From an uncultured Collinsella sp. (GTDB lineage Bacteria; Actinomycetota; Coriobacteriia; Coriobacteriales; Coriobacteriaceae): a stretch of DNA of 60,714 nt. The stretch is from the NCBI GenBank assembly GCA_900541745.1, contig UQLA01000016.1:1-60714 (forward strand), given 5' to 3'. Under the pieces are notes generated by a model. That model did not search any database and was not told where the DNA came from. It saw nothing but the letters and a program-made list of their open reading frames with translations. Positions 31,380-40,637 of the stretch are shown here, piece after piece; position 1 is the stretch's first letter, and the number at the start of each line of letters is the position of its first letter. A program made the translations under genes and the position numbers.

Positions 31380-32393
31380 CTAGGCTTCGAGAAGGCCAAG
31401 CTGCGGGACGATGTCGTCGCCGGCGGCGGTGCGGCCAAGCGAGCGCGGGGCCAGGTCGTCAAGAACCGCAGCGAGATCCCACGGCAGCTCGTCGCGGCAT
31501 TCGATGCGCTCGCCCGTCACGGGATGGTCGAATGCGACGCGCCAGGAATGAAGGAATTGCCTGGTCAGACCCTGATCGGCACGTGCATCGCACTTGCCGT
31601 AGAGTGGATCGCCCACGCAGGCGTGGTTGATATGGCGCATATGCACACGAATCTGATGCGTGCGGCCCGTAAACAGGTGGCACTCGACGAGCGTATAGCC
31701 GTCGTCAAATCGCGTGGAATCGAAGCGCTCGAGGACCTTAAAGGTCGTAATGGCCTGGCGCGCGAAAGGATCGTCCGAAACCGCCATCTTGACACGGTCG
31801 CGCGTCGATCGGGCAATGCCGGTGTTGATGGTGCCCTCGTCCATGGCGATGTGCCCGTGAACAAGTGTGATATAACGACGGTCGAGCGTACGCGTGCGGA
31901 TAAGATTTTGAAGCGCGCGTTGGGTGTCGTCGTCTTTTGCCGCGAGCATAAGGCCCGAGGTATCGCGATCCAGGCGATGCACGATGCCGGGGCGGTCCTC
32001 GCCCTGCACGGTGCCCAGATGGTCGATACCGCAGTGATAGACCAGGGCATTCGCGAGCGTACCGCTCTCATGACCATGCGCAGGATGGCACACCAGGCCG
32101 CGCTGCTTGGAGAGCACAATGAGATAATCGTCCTCATAGCGAATGTCGAGCGGGATGGCCTCGGGAATCACATCGGTGGGATCGTGCGGCTCGGGCAAAT
32201 CGACCGAAATACGATCGCCGGCTCGCACGGCGTACTTTTTGGACAGGCAGGTCTCGCCATTGACACATACGGCACCGCCCTCAATCAGATGCGCGCAGGC
32301 AGAACGTGTAGGGCAGCCGTCATTGGCGCCCAGATAAGCGTCAAGACGCTGACCAGCGGCATCGTCGGCAACAAGAATATGGATGTCGGCCAT
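31380..32393 (-). CDS. rluD: Pseudouridine synthase, RluA/RluD family
   Basis: A 337-aa enzyme that isomerises uridines in 23S rRNA. An N-terminal S4 domain (GQRLDAYLGAND, SACAHLIEGGAVCVNG) is followed by the RluA catalytic domain with the aspartate motif HRLDRDTSGLMLAAK and the RTHQIRVHMRHI signature. It is coupled to lspA through a TAATG overlap, the usual lspA-rluD pairing in Gram-positives. The precise target uridines are inferred from the family only. Confidence 0.92.
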   Translation of the reverse strand: MADIHILVADDAAGQRLDAYLGANDGCPTRSACAHLIEGGAVCVNGETCLSKKYAVRAGDRISVDLPEPHDPTDVIPEAIPLDIRYEDDYLIVLSKQRGLVCHPAHGHESGTLANALVYHCGIDHLGTVQGEDRPGIVHRLDRDTSGLMLAAKDDDTQRALQNLIRTRTLDRRYITLVHGHIAMDEGTINTGIARSTRDRVKMAVSDDPFARQAITTFKVLERFDSTRFDDGYTLVECHLFTGRTHQIRVHMRHINHACVGDPLYGKCDARADQGLTRQFLHSWRVAFDHPVTGERIECRDELPWDLAAVLDDLAPRSLGRTAAGDDIVPQLGLLEA

Positions 32394-32974
32394 TAGCGCT
32401 CGTTCCTTTCGCGAATTTTGCGGGCACGCTCCCCACGTTGCTGGGCCTTGCGCTTAGCGCGGGACTCGTCACGGGCGTTAAGCTCGGCGGTCGCATCGAC
32501 CTCGCGGGCCGCAGGGCTCAAGAACATGTAGCCGAAGAGGGCGAGCACGACGCCCAAGGTAATGCCGATATCGGCCACATTGAAGACGGGGAAGTCGATG
32601 AAGGTGGTGGCAATAAAATCGGTCACGAAGCCAAAGGCCAAACGATCGATAGCGTTGCCGATAGCACCGCCCGCAACCATCGCCATGCCCACAACCTCAA
32701 GATGGGCGAGCTGGGGTGCACGAACGAGGTACACGGCAATAGCGATAATGACCGCCAACGCCAGCACGGCAAACGCGATGCCATGCCCCTCACCCATACT
32801 AAAGGCAGCGCCGATATTGCGGACAAACATAAAGTCGATGACACCGGGGATAACAGTCACATGCAGAGCATCGCCCACGGCACGAACCGCAAGCTTGGTC
32901 AGCTGGTCGACAAGCAGCACAACGAGCGCTACCCCACCAGCAACACCCAACCGCCAACGCAAAGGCGGCGTCAT
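32393..32974 (-). CDS. lspA: Lipoprotein signal peptidase (signal peptidase II)
   Basis: A 193-aa membrane aspartyl protease that removes signal peptides from prolipoproteins. Four hydrophobic spans are visible, with RNIGAAFS and the two catalytic aspartates in GGAIGNAIDRLAFGFVTDFI and FNVADIGI. The C-terminus carries an extra charged tail (about 35 residues, Arg/Glu-rich). The ATG at 32974 was chosen over a TTG six codons earlier. Confidence 0.94.
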   Translation of the reverse strand: MTPPLRWRLGVAGGVALVVLLVDQLTKLAVRAVGDALHVTVIPGVIDFMFVRNIGAAFSMGEGHGIAFAVLALAVIIAIAVYLVRAPQLAHLEVVGMAMVAGGAIGNAIDRLAFGFVTDFIATTFIDFPVFNVADIGITLGVVLALFGYMFLSPAAREVDATAELNARDESRAKRKAQQRGERARKIRERNER

Positions 32975-33101
32975 ATCCCCAGCACGACCCAAATCAATCC
33001 CCTACCCTCAGATAATCAAATTCCATTTACGCAATAATCCATCTTATATTGCCATAAGCAGAACGCACGACATATCCACCAACGCAAGCGAAATAACCAG
33101 C

Positions 33102-33141
33102 TAAAAACGAAAGCGGCATTCCGAAAAACAGAATGCCGCTT
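33102..33141 (-). terminator. Rho-independent terminator of ileS
   Basis: AAGCGGCATTC and GAATGCCGCTT form an 11-bp perfect stem with a 9-nt loop. On the minus strand TCGTTTTTAG follows. It lies about 70 nt after ileS, with a palindromic repeat in between. Confidence 0.85.
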
Positions 33142-33159
33142 GGACGTGACAAAAGTTGA

Positions 33160-33206
33160 CGTTGGGGACGTTCTTGTTTGACAGTCGTTTAAGAACGTCC
33201 CCAACG
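33160..33206. repeat. GGGGACGTTCTT palindrome, full copy
   Basis: CGTTGGGGACGTTCTT (33160-33175) and its exact reverse complement (33191-33206) flank a 15-nt spacer. It touches the ileS stop codon side. A 21-nt part of the right half recurs inverted at 40638-40658. Confidence 0.85.
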
Positions 33207-33207
33207 G

Positions 33208-36012
33208 CTAGTTCAGCGCCTCCGCGCAGCGCTTACAGATGTGAGCGTGGCCGTTGTACTCGCCGACGGTGGTGCGGTAGTTCCAGCAACGGTCGCAGCA
33301 CTCGCCCTCGGCAGCCTCGATGGCAACGGAGAGCTCCTCGCCCTGGGTCAGCTCAACATCGGAGACGATGTAGAACTCGGCCAGGTCGACCGCCTTGTCG
33401 CCGGTCAGCAGCGCGTACATCTCGGCGGGAACGACCGCCTTGACGCGGACCTGCTGGCTCTTAGTGAAGGTGCCGGCGGAGCGGGCATCTTCAAGGGCCT
33501 TGGTCACGGCGCTACGGAGCTCGAGTGAAGCCTCGAGCACGCCCTCAAACTCATTGGCCTCGTCGACCGTGATGGGCGACTTATACCAATCGAGCAGCGC
33601 GGCGTACTTCTGGTGGTCAACGCAGCCGGCAGGCGCATAGGCCATGGCCTCGTCGACCGTGTAGGACAGGATCGGCTGCAGGTCGCGCATGAGCATCGAG
33701 AAGAGCTCGGCCAGCACGGTCTGGGCGCTGCGGCGCTCGAGCGAGCCGGGCTTGTCGCAATACAGACGGTCCTTCAGGGCGTCGAGGTACACGTTGGAGA
33801 GCTCGGTAACCACGAAGTCGTAGAGCGCGCGGTAGGCACGCGGGAACTCGTAGCTGGCGTAGGCATCGTCGACCTCGGCCTGGACCTGGGTCAGACGGGC
33901 AACCATGAGCTTGTCGAGCGGCAGCAGGTCGGCAAAGGCGACGCCGTCGGTCTCGGGCTCAAACTGACCCTCGAGCTCGGAGAGCAGGAAGCGCAGCGTG
34001 TTGCGGAAACGACGGTAGGCGTCGGACGTACGGGCAAGGATCTCGTGGTCGATGGACACGTCGGAGCTGGTATCAACGGATGCAACCCACAGGCGGATGA
34101 TGTCGGCACCCATCTCGTCACAGACCTTATTGGGGTCGATGACGTTGCCGAGCGACTTGGACATCTTACGGCCCTGGCCATCAAGCGTGAAGCCCTGCGA
34201 GACGACCGCCTTGTACGGAGCGTGGCCGTTGGCGCCCACCGAGGTGAGCAGCGAGCTCTGGAACCAACCGCGGTGCTGGTCGGAGCCCTCGAGGTACACA
34301 TCCGCCGGATACTCCAGCTCGGGACGGTACTCGCAGACGGCCTTCCAAGACACGCCGGAGTCCCACCACACGTCGAGGATGTCCTTATCAGCCTTGAGGT
34401 GATGGCCACCGCACTTGGGGCAGACGCAGGCCTCGCCCAGGTAGCTCTCGGGAGCGTCGGTGAACCAGGCGTCGGAGCCCTTCTCGTGGAAGAGCTTGAT
34501 GACGGCGTCGAGCGTGGCGTCATTCATGACTTTCTCGCCGCAGTCGGCACAGGTGTAGCTCGGGATGGGCACGCCCCAGTTGCGCTGACGGCTGATGCAC
34601 CAGTCGGGACGCTGCTCGACCATGGCACCGATGCGGTTGGCCGCGTGGGCCGGATACCACTTGACGTTCTCGCGGACCTCTTTGCCAGCCTGCTCGCGCA
34701 AACCGGTCTTATCCATCGAGACAAACCACTGGTCGGTAGCACGGAAGAGCACCGGGTGCTTGCAGCGCCAGCAGTGCGGATAGCTGTGCGTGATCTTCTT
34801 CTCGAGGACCAGGGTGCCGCGCTCGCGCAGGAACTCGATGATGTGCGGGTTGGCCTCATCGGTGTCCATACCGCTGAAGGGGCCACCGGTGCCAAACTCC
34901 TCACCGGTGTAGAACTTGCCGTCGTCATCGACCGGCATGCAGATGTCGGTGATGCCCTCCATGAGGCAGGCAAAGTAGTCGTCGACACCGTGGCCGGGCG
35001 AGTTATGGACGATACCGGTACCGTCATCGACACCGACGTAATCGGCCAGCAGCGCCACGCCCTCGACACCGTCAAAGATCGGCTGCTTGTAGTGGATGTG
35101 GTGGAAAGTCTCGGCGGGAACCACGTAGGGCTTGCCGTCGACCATGACCGGGGTGTACTCCCAGCCAAACTCTTCGCAGCACTTGGGAGCCAGGTCCTCG
35201 AGCATGACCTCGGCGCGGCCGTCGTGCTCAACGGCGACGTAGGCGGCGCCGGGCTTGAGGGAAACTGCCTGGTCAGAGGGGATGGTCCACGGCGTGGTCG
35301 TCCAGATGATGAAGTCAACCGGGCCGTCGAAGTTCTCGAGGCCGGCGGGCTTGGAGGTCATCTCGAAGCGCACGAAGATGGACGGGCTCGTCTCGTCGGA
35401 GTACTCAATCTCGGCCTCGGCGAGTGCGGTGTGGCAGTGCTTGCACCAGTGGACGGGCTTATGACCGCGATAGATCATGCCCTTGTCGAACATGGCCTTG
35501 AAGACCTCGATGTCGGCGGCGTCATGCTGGTGATAGAGCGTCAGGTAGGGGTTGTCCCAGTCGCCAAGCACGCCCAGGCGACGGAAGCCGGCCTTCTGCA
35601 GCTCGATGTTCTCGACGGCGAACTTGTTGCAAAGCTCGCGGATCTTAGCCGTGGAGGTCTGGTTGAACTTCTCGGTGCCGAGCTTCTCCTCGACCTTGTG
35701 CTCAATCGGCTGACCGTGGCAGTCCCAACCGGGGACATAGGGAACTTCGCAGCCCTGCATCATCCAATAACGGTTGATCATGTCCTTGGAGATCTTGTTC
35801 ATGGCGTGGCCGATGTGGATCGGACCGTTGGCGTACGGAGGGCCGTCGTGCAGCACGAACTTCTTGTGACCCTCGTTCTTCTTTAGAACTTGCTCGTAGA
35901 CCTTGTTGTCCTGCCAGTCCTTGAGTCGCTTGGGCTCGGACTTGGAAAGACCGGCACGCATGGGAAATCCGGTTTTGGGCAGATTCATCGTCTGCTTGTA
36001 CTCGTTTGCCAC
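33208..36012 (-). CDS. ileS: Isoleucyl-tRNA synthetase
   Basis: A 934-aa class I synthetase charging tRNA-Ile. It has the HIGH motif in GPIHIGHAMNK, the KMSKS loop in GRKMSKSLGN, a large CP1 editing insertion (TTTPWTIPSDQAVSL) and a C-terminal zinc site CDRCWNYRTTVG ... CKRCAEAL. The start is GTG at 36012, with AAAGGGG 4-5 nt upstream. Translation from further up would run into the leader. Expression should be controlled by the T-box leader directly upstream. Confidence 0.97.
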   Translation of the reverse strand: MANEYKQTMNLPKTGFPMRAGLSKSEPKRLKDWQDNKVYEQVLKKNEGHKKFVLHDGPPYANGPIHIGHAMNKISKDMINRYWMMQGCEVPYVPGWDCHGQPIEHKVEEKLGTEKFNQTSTAKIRELCNKFAVENIELQKAGFRRLGVLGDWDNPYLTLYHQHDAADIEVFKAMFDKGMIYRGHKPVHWCKHCHTALAEAEIEYSDETSPSIFVRFEMTSKPAGLENFDGPVDFIIWTTTPWTIPSDQAVSLKPGAAYVAVEHDGRAEVMLEDLAPKCCEEFGWEYTPVMVDGKPYVVPAETFHHIHYKQPIFDGVEGVALLADYVGVDDGTGIVHNSPGHGVDDYFACLMEGITDICMPVDDDGKFYTGEEFGTGGPFSGMDTDEANPHIIEFLRERGTLVLEKKITHSYPHCWRCKHPVLFRATDQWFVSMDKTGLREQAGKEVRENVKWYPAHAANRIGAMVEQRPDWCISRQRNWGVPIPSYTCADCGEKVMNDATLDAVIKLFHEKGSDAWFTDAPESYLGEACVCPKCGGHHLKADKDILDVWWDSGVSWKAVCEYRPELEYPADVYLEGSDQHRGWFQSSLLTSVGANGHAPYKAVVSQGFTLDGQGRKMSKSLGNVIDPNKVCDEMGADIIRLWVASVDTSSDVSIDHEILARTSDAYRRFRNTLRFLLSELEGQFEPETDGVAFADLLPLDKLMVARLTQVQAEVDDAYASYEFPRAYRALYDFVVTELSNVYLDALKDRLYCDKPGSLERRSAQTVLAELFSMLMRDLQPILSYTVDEAMAYAPAGCVDHQKYAALLDWYKSPITVDEANEFEGVLEASLELRSAVTKALEDARSAGTFTKSQQVRVKAVVPAEMYALLTGDKAVDLAEFYIVSDVELTQGEELSVAIEAAEGECCDRCWNYRTTVGEYNGHAHICKRCAEALN

Positions 36013-36055
36013 GGTACCCCTTTCATATCGTGGGCGCGCACGCCCTCTGGGCACC

Positions 36056-36356
36056 AAAAAAGCGCCCGTCCCTACAAGCTGGGACGAAGCGCCACAAAAC
36101 GGGCAGACTGCCCGTAAAAGCTCTTCGCTTAACCACCCAGCTTAGATGCCCTCGCCCGCGTCGCCGCGCGCTCGCATCCGTTACTCGGCTGGCCTGTATC
36201 GACGGCCATCTCGGCGATGTCTACTAAGACGTGCCTATGCGGCTCGTCCGTTGGGACCGCAGCTCCGGGGTGATTTTCATCGGTCGCATGCACGGGATCT
36301 CAGCGCTCCCCGCTCTCTGTATCATGCGGACGGCCGACTACTCGTCCCCATCAACG
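36056..36356 (-). promoter_or_regulatory. T-box riboswitch, isoleucine-specific, before ileS
   Basis: A minus-strand leader that senses uncharged tRNA-Ile. Stem I begins near 36352 with a GGGG/CCCC base helix. Above it an internal loop holds GAGTA opposite GAAAATCA, the AGTA/GAA S-turn, and places specifier ATC (Ile) at 36274-36272, followed by a purine. The T-box sequence GGGTGGTTAAGCG (about 36139-36127) supplies the bulge that pairs with NCCA. The terminator is GCGCTTCGTCCC / GGGACGGGCGC followed by TTTTTT (36092-36056). The class is transcriptional. The rest of the gap up to 36498 holds only promoter sequence for the two divergent genes. Confidence 0.9.
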
Positions 36357-36498
36357 CTTATGCGGAGTATGCTAGCACGTTCCGCGCCGGCGAAAAACCC
36401 TCAACACTGGTTTTATACGTTCGAAATTTCTCGCTATTACAGCCCTGCTCTAGGAGCAAAATACCTGTAAGCACTTTATCGAGCGAAAGAAGGCTGCC

Positions 36499-37581
36499 AT
36501 GCGCACAATCGGAATGAGTGATTACACCGTCGGCGAAGACTGCTTTGACGAGCTGCCCGGAGCACTGGCCGAATACGGAGCGACCAAGGTCGCCATTATT
36601 GGCGGCAAACGTGCACTAGCCGCAGCCCTTCCCGGAATCGAAGCCGCGCTGGCAGGCACCGACGTCGAGATTCTGGAGACGCGCGTCTACGGCACCAACA
36701 GCACACGCGCCAATATCGCCAAGGTCGTGAACTCCCCCGCTTGCCAGCAGGCAGACGTGCTTATCGCATGCGGCGGCGGCAAGGCGCTCGACACCGTGAA
36801 GACCGCAGCCATCGAGCTCAAGAAGATCGTCTTTACGGTCCCGACGATCTGTTCCAACTGCTCCGCCGCGACCGCCATTGCCGTCGTGTACAACGACGAC
36901 GGATCACTCGAGGGCTATTCGTACCCCAACCGACCGGCGCACATCTTCATCAACCCCAAGATCATCGCCGAGGCACCGGCAGAGTACTTCTGGGCCGGCG
37001 TAGGCGATGCCCTCTCTAAGCAGCCCGAGGTCGAGTACGCCACGAGCGCCGGTAATTTGGAGCACACCGCAGGTCTTGGCCTGGCGCTTGCCCACACCTG
37101 CTCCGAGCCGCTGTTTACCTATGGCGTCCAGGGTCTTGAGGACGTGCGCCAGGACCTGTCGAGCGAGGCCGTCAAGCAAATCGCACTCGATATCGTGGTC
37201 AACACGGGCTACGTCTCCAACCTGACCAACCAAAACGATTACTACTACAACTCGAGCGTGGCGCATGCGTTCTACAACGCCACGTGCAGCATTCCGCGCG
37301 AGGGCTCCTATCTGCACGGCGAGGTCGTGAGCCTGGGCGTGCTCGTGCTGTTCGCCTATACGGGAGACACCGAGAACCTTGAGCGCTACGCGGCCTTTAA
37401 CAAGCAGATGGGCCTGCCCGTGACGCTTGAGCAGGTCGAGCTTTCCGAGGCCGACATCCCTGCCCTGTGCGAGTACGCGCACGCCACCAACGAGTGGAAG
37501 CAGGGAAACCCCGAGCCCTTCACCGACGAAAAATTCGCCGCCGCCATCAAAGCCGCCAACGCCTACGGCCACACGCTCTAG
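36499..37581 (+). CDS. Iron-containing alcohol dehydrogenase family, glycerol-dehydrogenase-like
   Basis: A 360-aa NAD-dependent dehydrogenase of the GldA branch. The N-terminal Rossmann half has IACGGGKALDTVK and PTICSNCSA. The C-terminal helical half keeps the three metal ligands, Asp in WAGVGDALSK, His in SVAHAFYNA and His in YLHGEVVSLG, so it should be active. The ATG has GAAGG 5 nt upstream. It is divergent from ileS, converges on a DUF523 gene and shares the palindromic terminator there. Glycerol, or a related 2-hydroxy alcohol, is the likely substrate but this is not certain. Confidence 0.87.
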   Translation: MRTIGMSDYTVGEDCFDELPGALAEYGATKVAIIGGKRALAAALPGIEAALAGTDVEILETRVYGTNSTRANIAKVVNSPACQQADVLIACGGGKALDTVKTAAIELKKIVFTVPTICSNCSAATAIAVVYNDDGSLEGYSYPNRPAHIFINPKIIAEAPAEYFWAGVGDALSKQPEVEYATSAGNLEHTAGLGLALAHTCSEPLFTYGVQGLEDVRQDLSSEAVKQIALDIVVNTGYVSNLTNQNDYYYNSSVAHAFYNATCSIPREGSYLHGEVVSLGVLVLFAYTGDTENLERYAAFNKQMGLPVTLEQVELSEADIPALCEYAHATNEWKQGNPEPFTDEKFAAAIKAANAYGHTL

Positions 37582-37590
37582 ACCCAGGCC

Positions 37591-37631
37591 AAAACCACCA
37601 CAAAGGGGACAGGCACCTTTGTGGTGGTTTT
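37591..37631. repeat. 41-nt palindromic repeat, copy 2 (inverted relative to copy 1)
   Basis: Exact reverse complement of 29953-29993, including the loop (GGACAGGCA). It lies 9 nt after the dehydrogenase stop and abuts the stop codon of the DUF523 gene, so it can terminate both convergent genes. The right arm is followed by TTTTTATT on the plus strand. Confidence 0.92.
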
Positions 37632-38087
37632 TTATTGCTCCAACATGCTGGGGTCGAACTCGCTTGCCGGGATCACACGGTAGCCGTGGCGCAGGAGCAG
37701 GTCGACGAAAACACCGTTGCCCGCGGTGAGCGTACCGCTAAAGGTGCCGTCGTAGATGTGACCCGCACCACACGAGGGACTGCGGTCCTGCAGGATGCAC
37801 GCAACGATCTCGGACGGGCCGCCCGCCTGCTCGCACATATCGAGCGCACGTTGAGCGCCCAGGCGAAACTCACGATCGACCGAGGCGCCCTCGCAGGTAC
37901 GGACTTCGCCGTTCACAATCTCGGACGGCTTGCGCGGCGTGGGCAGGCCGCCAAAGACCTCAGGGCACACCAAGAGGACCTCGGTCCCCGTGCGCTCGCA
38001 AGCCTCGACCAGCTCGCGATGATAGTTGTCGAGCCCGTTATACTTGCAGCTCTCGCCCATCAAGCAGGCACTTACCACGATCTTCAT
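37632..38087 (-). CDS. DUF523 family protein (YbbK-like)
   Basis: A 151-aa protein of unknown function. The typical cysteine pattern is present: SACLMGESCKYNG near the N-terminus, VCPEVFGGLPTPR in the middle and LQDRSPSCG towards the C-terminus, suggesting metal or Fe-S binding. The ATG at 38087 has GGAG 8 nt upstream; a longer reading would cross the ftsH terminator. It is the only gene of its transcript. Confidence 0.85.
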   Translation of the reverse strand: MKIVVSACLMGESCKYNGLDNYHRELVEACERTGTEVLLVCPEVFGGLPTPRKPSEIVNGEVRTCEGASVDREFRLGAQRALDMCEQAGGPSEIVACILQDRSPSCGAGHIYDGTFSGTLTAGNGVFVDLLLRHGYRVIPASEFDPSMLEQ

Positions 38088-38104
38088 ATACAACTCTCCC
38101 CACG

Positions 38105-38142
38105 CAAAACGCCCCATTTGAAATAAACACTCAAATGGGGCG
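38105..38142 (-). terminator. Rho-independent terminator of ftsH
   Basis: CGCCCCATTTGA and TCAAATGGGGCG form a perfect 12-bp stem with a 9-nt loop, followed on the minus strand by TTTTGCG. It lies 22 nt after the ftsH stop. Confidence 0.85.
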
Positions 38143-38163
38143 ATTGACAATGCACGACCAGTA

Positions 38164-40071
38164 TTACTGCTGCTTTGGCATCAGCGGATTCTCGCGCGTA
38201 AGGAGATTCATAAACTCCTCGCCCGTGATCGTCTCCTTCTTGTACAGATAACGAGCCAGCTCGTGGAGCTTAAACTTGTTCTCCTTCAGGACCTGCAGAG
38301 CGCGGTCGTGCGCATCCTCGATCAGCTTGGCGACAATCGCGTCCACGCGCTCGGCTGTACCGGGGGCGCAGGTGAGCGACGTGTCCTGGTTAAGGTACGC
38401 ATTCTGGACGGTTCCGAGCGCCATCATGCCAAACTCATCGGACATACCAAAGCGCGTCACCATGTTACGGGCGAGCTTGGTGGCCTGCTCGATATCGTTG
38501 GCGGCGCCGGTCGTCATCTCGCCAAAGATAAGCTCCTCGGCTGCACGGCCACCGCAATAGACGGCGAGCTTGTCCAGGACCTCCTGGCGCGTGGTCAGGA
38601 AGCGCTCGTCCTCCTCAACCTGCATGGTGTAGCCCAGAGCACCGCTCGTACGCGGCACGATGGTGATCTTCGTGACCGGCGCAGAGCCCTTCTGGCGAGC
38701 GGCAACGATGGCATGGCCGATCTCGTGGTAAGAAACGACCTGCTTCTCGTGGTCGGACAGCACCGTGGACTTGCGCTGCTGACCGGCGATGACGACCTCC
38801 ACCGACTCCTCAAAGTCGTCCTGCGTGGCGCGTTTGCGACCCTCACGGACGGCGCGCAGGGCGCCCTCGTTGATGATGTTGGCCAGGTCGGCGCCCGAGG
38901 CACCGGGCGTGGCGCGGGCAATCGCGGTCAGGTCGATCGGCGGCTGCGTCTTCACGCTCTTGGCATGCAGCTCAAGAATGTTCTTACGGCCGGTCAGGTC
39001 GGGCAACTCAACGGGGATACGGCGGTCAAAACGGCCGGGGCGCAACAGGGCCGGGTCAAGGCTGTCCGGGCGGTTGGTAGCAGCGAGAACGACAATACCC
39101 TTGTGGTTATCGAAGCCGTCCATCTCTGTCAGCAGCTGGTTGAGCGTCTGCTCGCGCTCGTCATTGCCACTAAAGCCGCCGCCATCGCGCTTCTTGCCGA
39201 TGGTATCGATCTCATCGATAAAGACGATACACGGGGCCTTTTCCTTGGCCTGCTTAAACAGGTCACGAACCTTGGCGGCACCGCGGCCGACGAACATCTC
39301 GACGAACTCAGAGCCCGAAATGCTAAAGAACGGCACGCCCGCCTCGCCGGCAACAGCCTTGGCAAGCAGGGTCTTACCGGTACCCGGAGGGCCGACAAGA
39401 AGAGCACCACGCGGCAGCTTGGCGCCGATTTCCTCGTAGCGCTGCGGCTTCTCCAGAAAGTCGACGACCTCCTTGAGGGATTCTTTGGCCTCTTCCTGGC
39501 CGGCGACATCCTTAAAGGTCACGCCCACGTCCTTGGAGGCGATCACGCGCGCGCCGGACTTACCCAGTCCGCCGCCGCCAAAACCACCGCCGCCAAAGTT
39601 CATCGACGGACCGTCATCACCCATGGCCTTCTTCATGCGGCGGTTGAGCCACCAGCCAATCAGGAAGAAAATCGCCATGGGAAGAATGAGGGTGAGCAGG
39701 TAATAGGTCATCAGACCCGAGTTCTTATCGGGAACGACCGACTCAAGCGAGGCGCCAGATTCAAGCACGCGATCGGTAAAGCCCGCGTCATTCGGCACCC
39801 CGGTCGTCTTGTAGGCGATGTTCTCGTCCTCGCCCTTCTTGGTGTAATAAATCGTGTAATCGTCTGTGTTGTACTCGACCTTGTCGACACTCTTCTTATC
39901 GAGCGCTTTGACAAACGTCGAGTAATCGGTCTTCGTAATCTGCTGCGTGTGACCGATGTTGGGGAACAGAACGGTCGAGAGCACGAGGTAGACGACGAAG
40001 GCGATGAGCACGTAGAGGATCATATTCCGTCTACGTTTGTTGTCATCCATCTCCATCTGCTTGAACTCCAT
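38164..40071 (-). CDS. ftsH: ATP-dependent zinc metalloprotease FtsH
   Basis: A 635-aa membrane-bound AAA protease that degrades misfolded membrane proteins. Two helices (about 17-36 and 123-143) flank an outside domain. A Gly-rich linker (NFGGGGFGGGGLG) leads to the AAA module with Walker A GPPGTGKTLLAKA, Walker B IVFIDEIDTIG and second region of homology NRPDSLDPALLRPGRFDR. The zinc site is HEIGHA, a variant of the common HEAGHA that keeps both His and the Glu. ATG 40071 has a poor ribosome site; the ATG at 40056, with GGAG before it, is a good alternative. Confidence 0.96.
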   Translation of the reverse strand: MEFKQMEMDDNKRRRNMILYVLIAFVVYLVLSTVLFPNIGHTQQITKTDYSTFVKALDKKSVDKVEYNTDDYTIYYTKKGEDENIAYKTTGVPNDAGFTDRVLESGASLESVVPDKNSGLMTYYLLTLILPMAIFFLIGWWLNRRMKKAMGDDGPSMNFGGGGFGGGGLGKSGARVIASKDVGVTFKDVAGQEEAKESLKEVVDFLEKPQRYEEIGAKLPRGALLVGPPGTGKTLLAKAVAGEAGVPFFSISGSEFVEMFVGRGAAKVRDLFKQAKEKAPCIVFIDEIDTIGKKRDGGGFSGNDEREQTLNQLLTEMDGFDNHKGIVVLAATNRPDSLDPALLRPGRFDRRIPVELPDLTGRKNILELHAKSVKTQPPIDLTAIARATPGASGADLANIINEGALRAVREGRKRATQDDFEESVEVVIAGQQRKSTVLSDHEKQVVSYHEIGHAIVAARQKGSAPVTKITIVPRTSGALGYTMQVEEDERFLTTRQEVLDKLAVYCGGRAAEELIFGEMTTGAANDIEQATKLARNMVTRFGMSDEFGMMALGTVQNAYLNQDTSLTCAPGTAERVDAIVAKLIEDAHDRALQVLKENKFKLHELARYLYKKETITGEEFMNLLTRENPLMPKQQ

Positions 40072-40148
40072 CTACTGGGGTTGATAATGTTTTCTAGAAT
40101 ACCCAACCCGGACGGCGATAAACCGACGCCGGGCACGAAAGGACAGAG

Positions 40149-40634
40149 ATGGCATCACTGGAAGTCGGCAAGGTTCAAATCTATACGGGCGACGGCAAGG
40201 GCAAGACGACGGCTGCGCTGGGGCTCGCGCTGCGCGCCACGGGCTATGGACTTAACGTGCTCATGCTTCAGTTTGCCAAGAAACTGCACTGCGCCGAACA
40301 TGACGCAGCGCCTCGATTGGGGCTACGCATTGTACAAGCCGACCGCGACACGCCCGAAGCCTGCGCCGCACAGATCATGGAGCTGGCGCGCGAGCAGATT
40401 GGCCAGGTCGACGTACTGATCTTGGATGAGCTGGGAGAAGCCATGCGACGGGGCTTTGTGACGCGCGAAGATGTCGAAGCGTTGATCGCGATGAAACCAA
40501 GCACCACGGAGCTCGTGCTCACCGGCCGTGGCTTGCTGCCCCTCGCCGACCTTGCAGACCTAGTAACCGAAATGCGCCCCGTCAAACACTACTTCGACGA
40601 AGGCCTCCTAGCCCGCCAAGGCATCGAATACTAG
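40149..40634 (+). CDS. cobO: Cob(I)yrinic acid a,c-diamide adenosyltransferase
   Basis: A 161-aa CobO/BtuR/CobA-type enzyme that adenosylates corrinoids. It has the P-loop TGDGKGKTTAALG, LILDELGEAMRRGF for Walker B, TGRG in the middle and the C-terminal RQGIEY typical of the family. AAGGA is 5 nt before the ATG. It is slightly shorter than average. No other B12 genes are near, so it may serve corrinoid salvage. Confidence 0.92.
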   Translation: MASLEVGKVQIYTGDGKGKTTAALGLALRATGYGLNVLMLQFAKKLHCAEHDAAPRLGLRIVQADRDTPEACAAQIMELAREQIGQVDVLILDELGEAMRRGFVTREDVEALIAMKPSTTELVLTGRGLLPLADLADLVTEMRPVKHYFDEGLLARQGIEY

Positions 40635-40637
40635 TCA

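Noticed and set aside
38164..40071. FtsH as an inactive protease because of HEIGHA
   Set aside because: Both zinc-binding His residues and the catalytic Glu are intact; only the Ala between them is changed.
40149..40634. B12 biosynthesis cluster around cobO
   Set aside because: Neighbours are ftsH and a MATE exporter, with no corrinoid or riboswitch sequence nearby.
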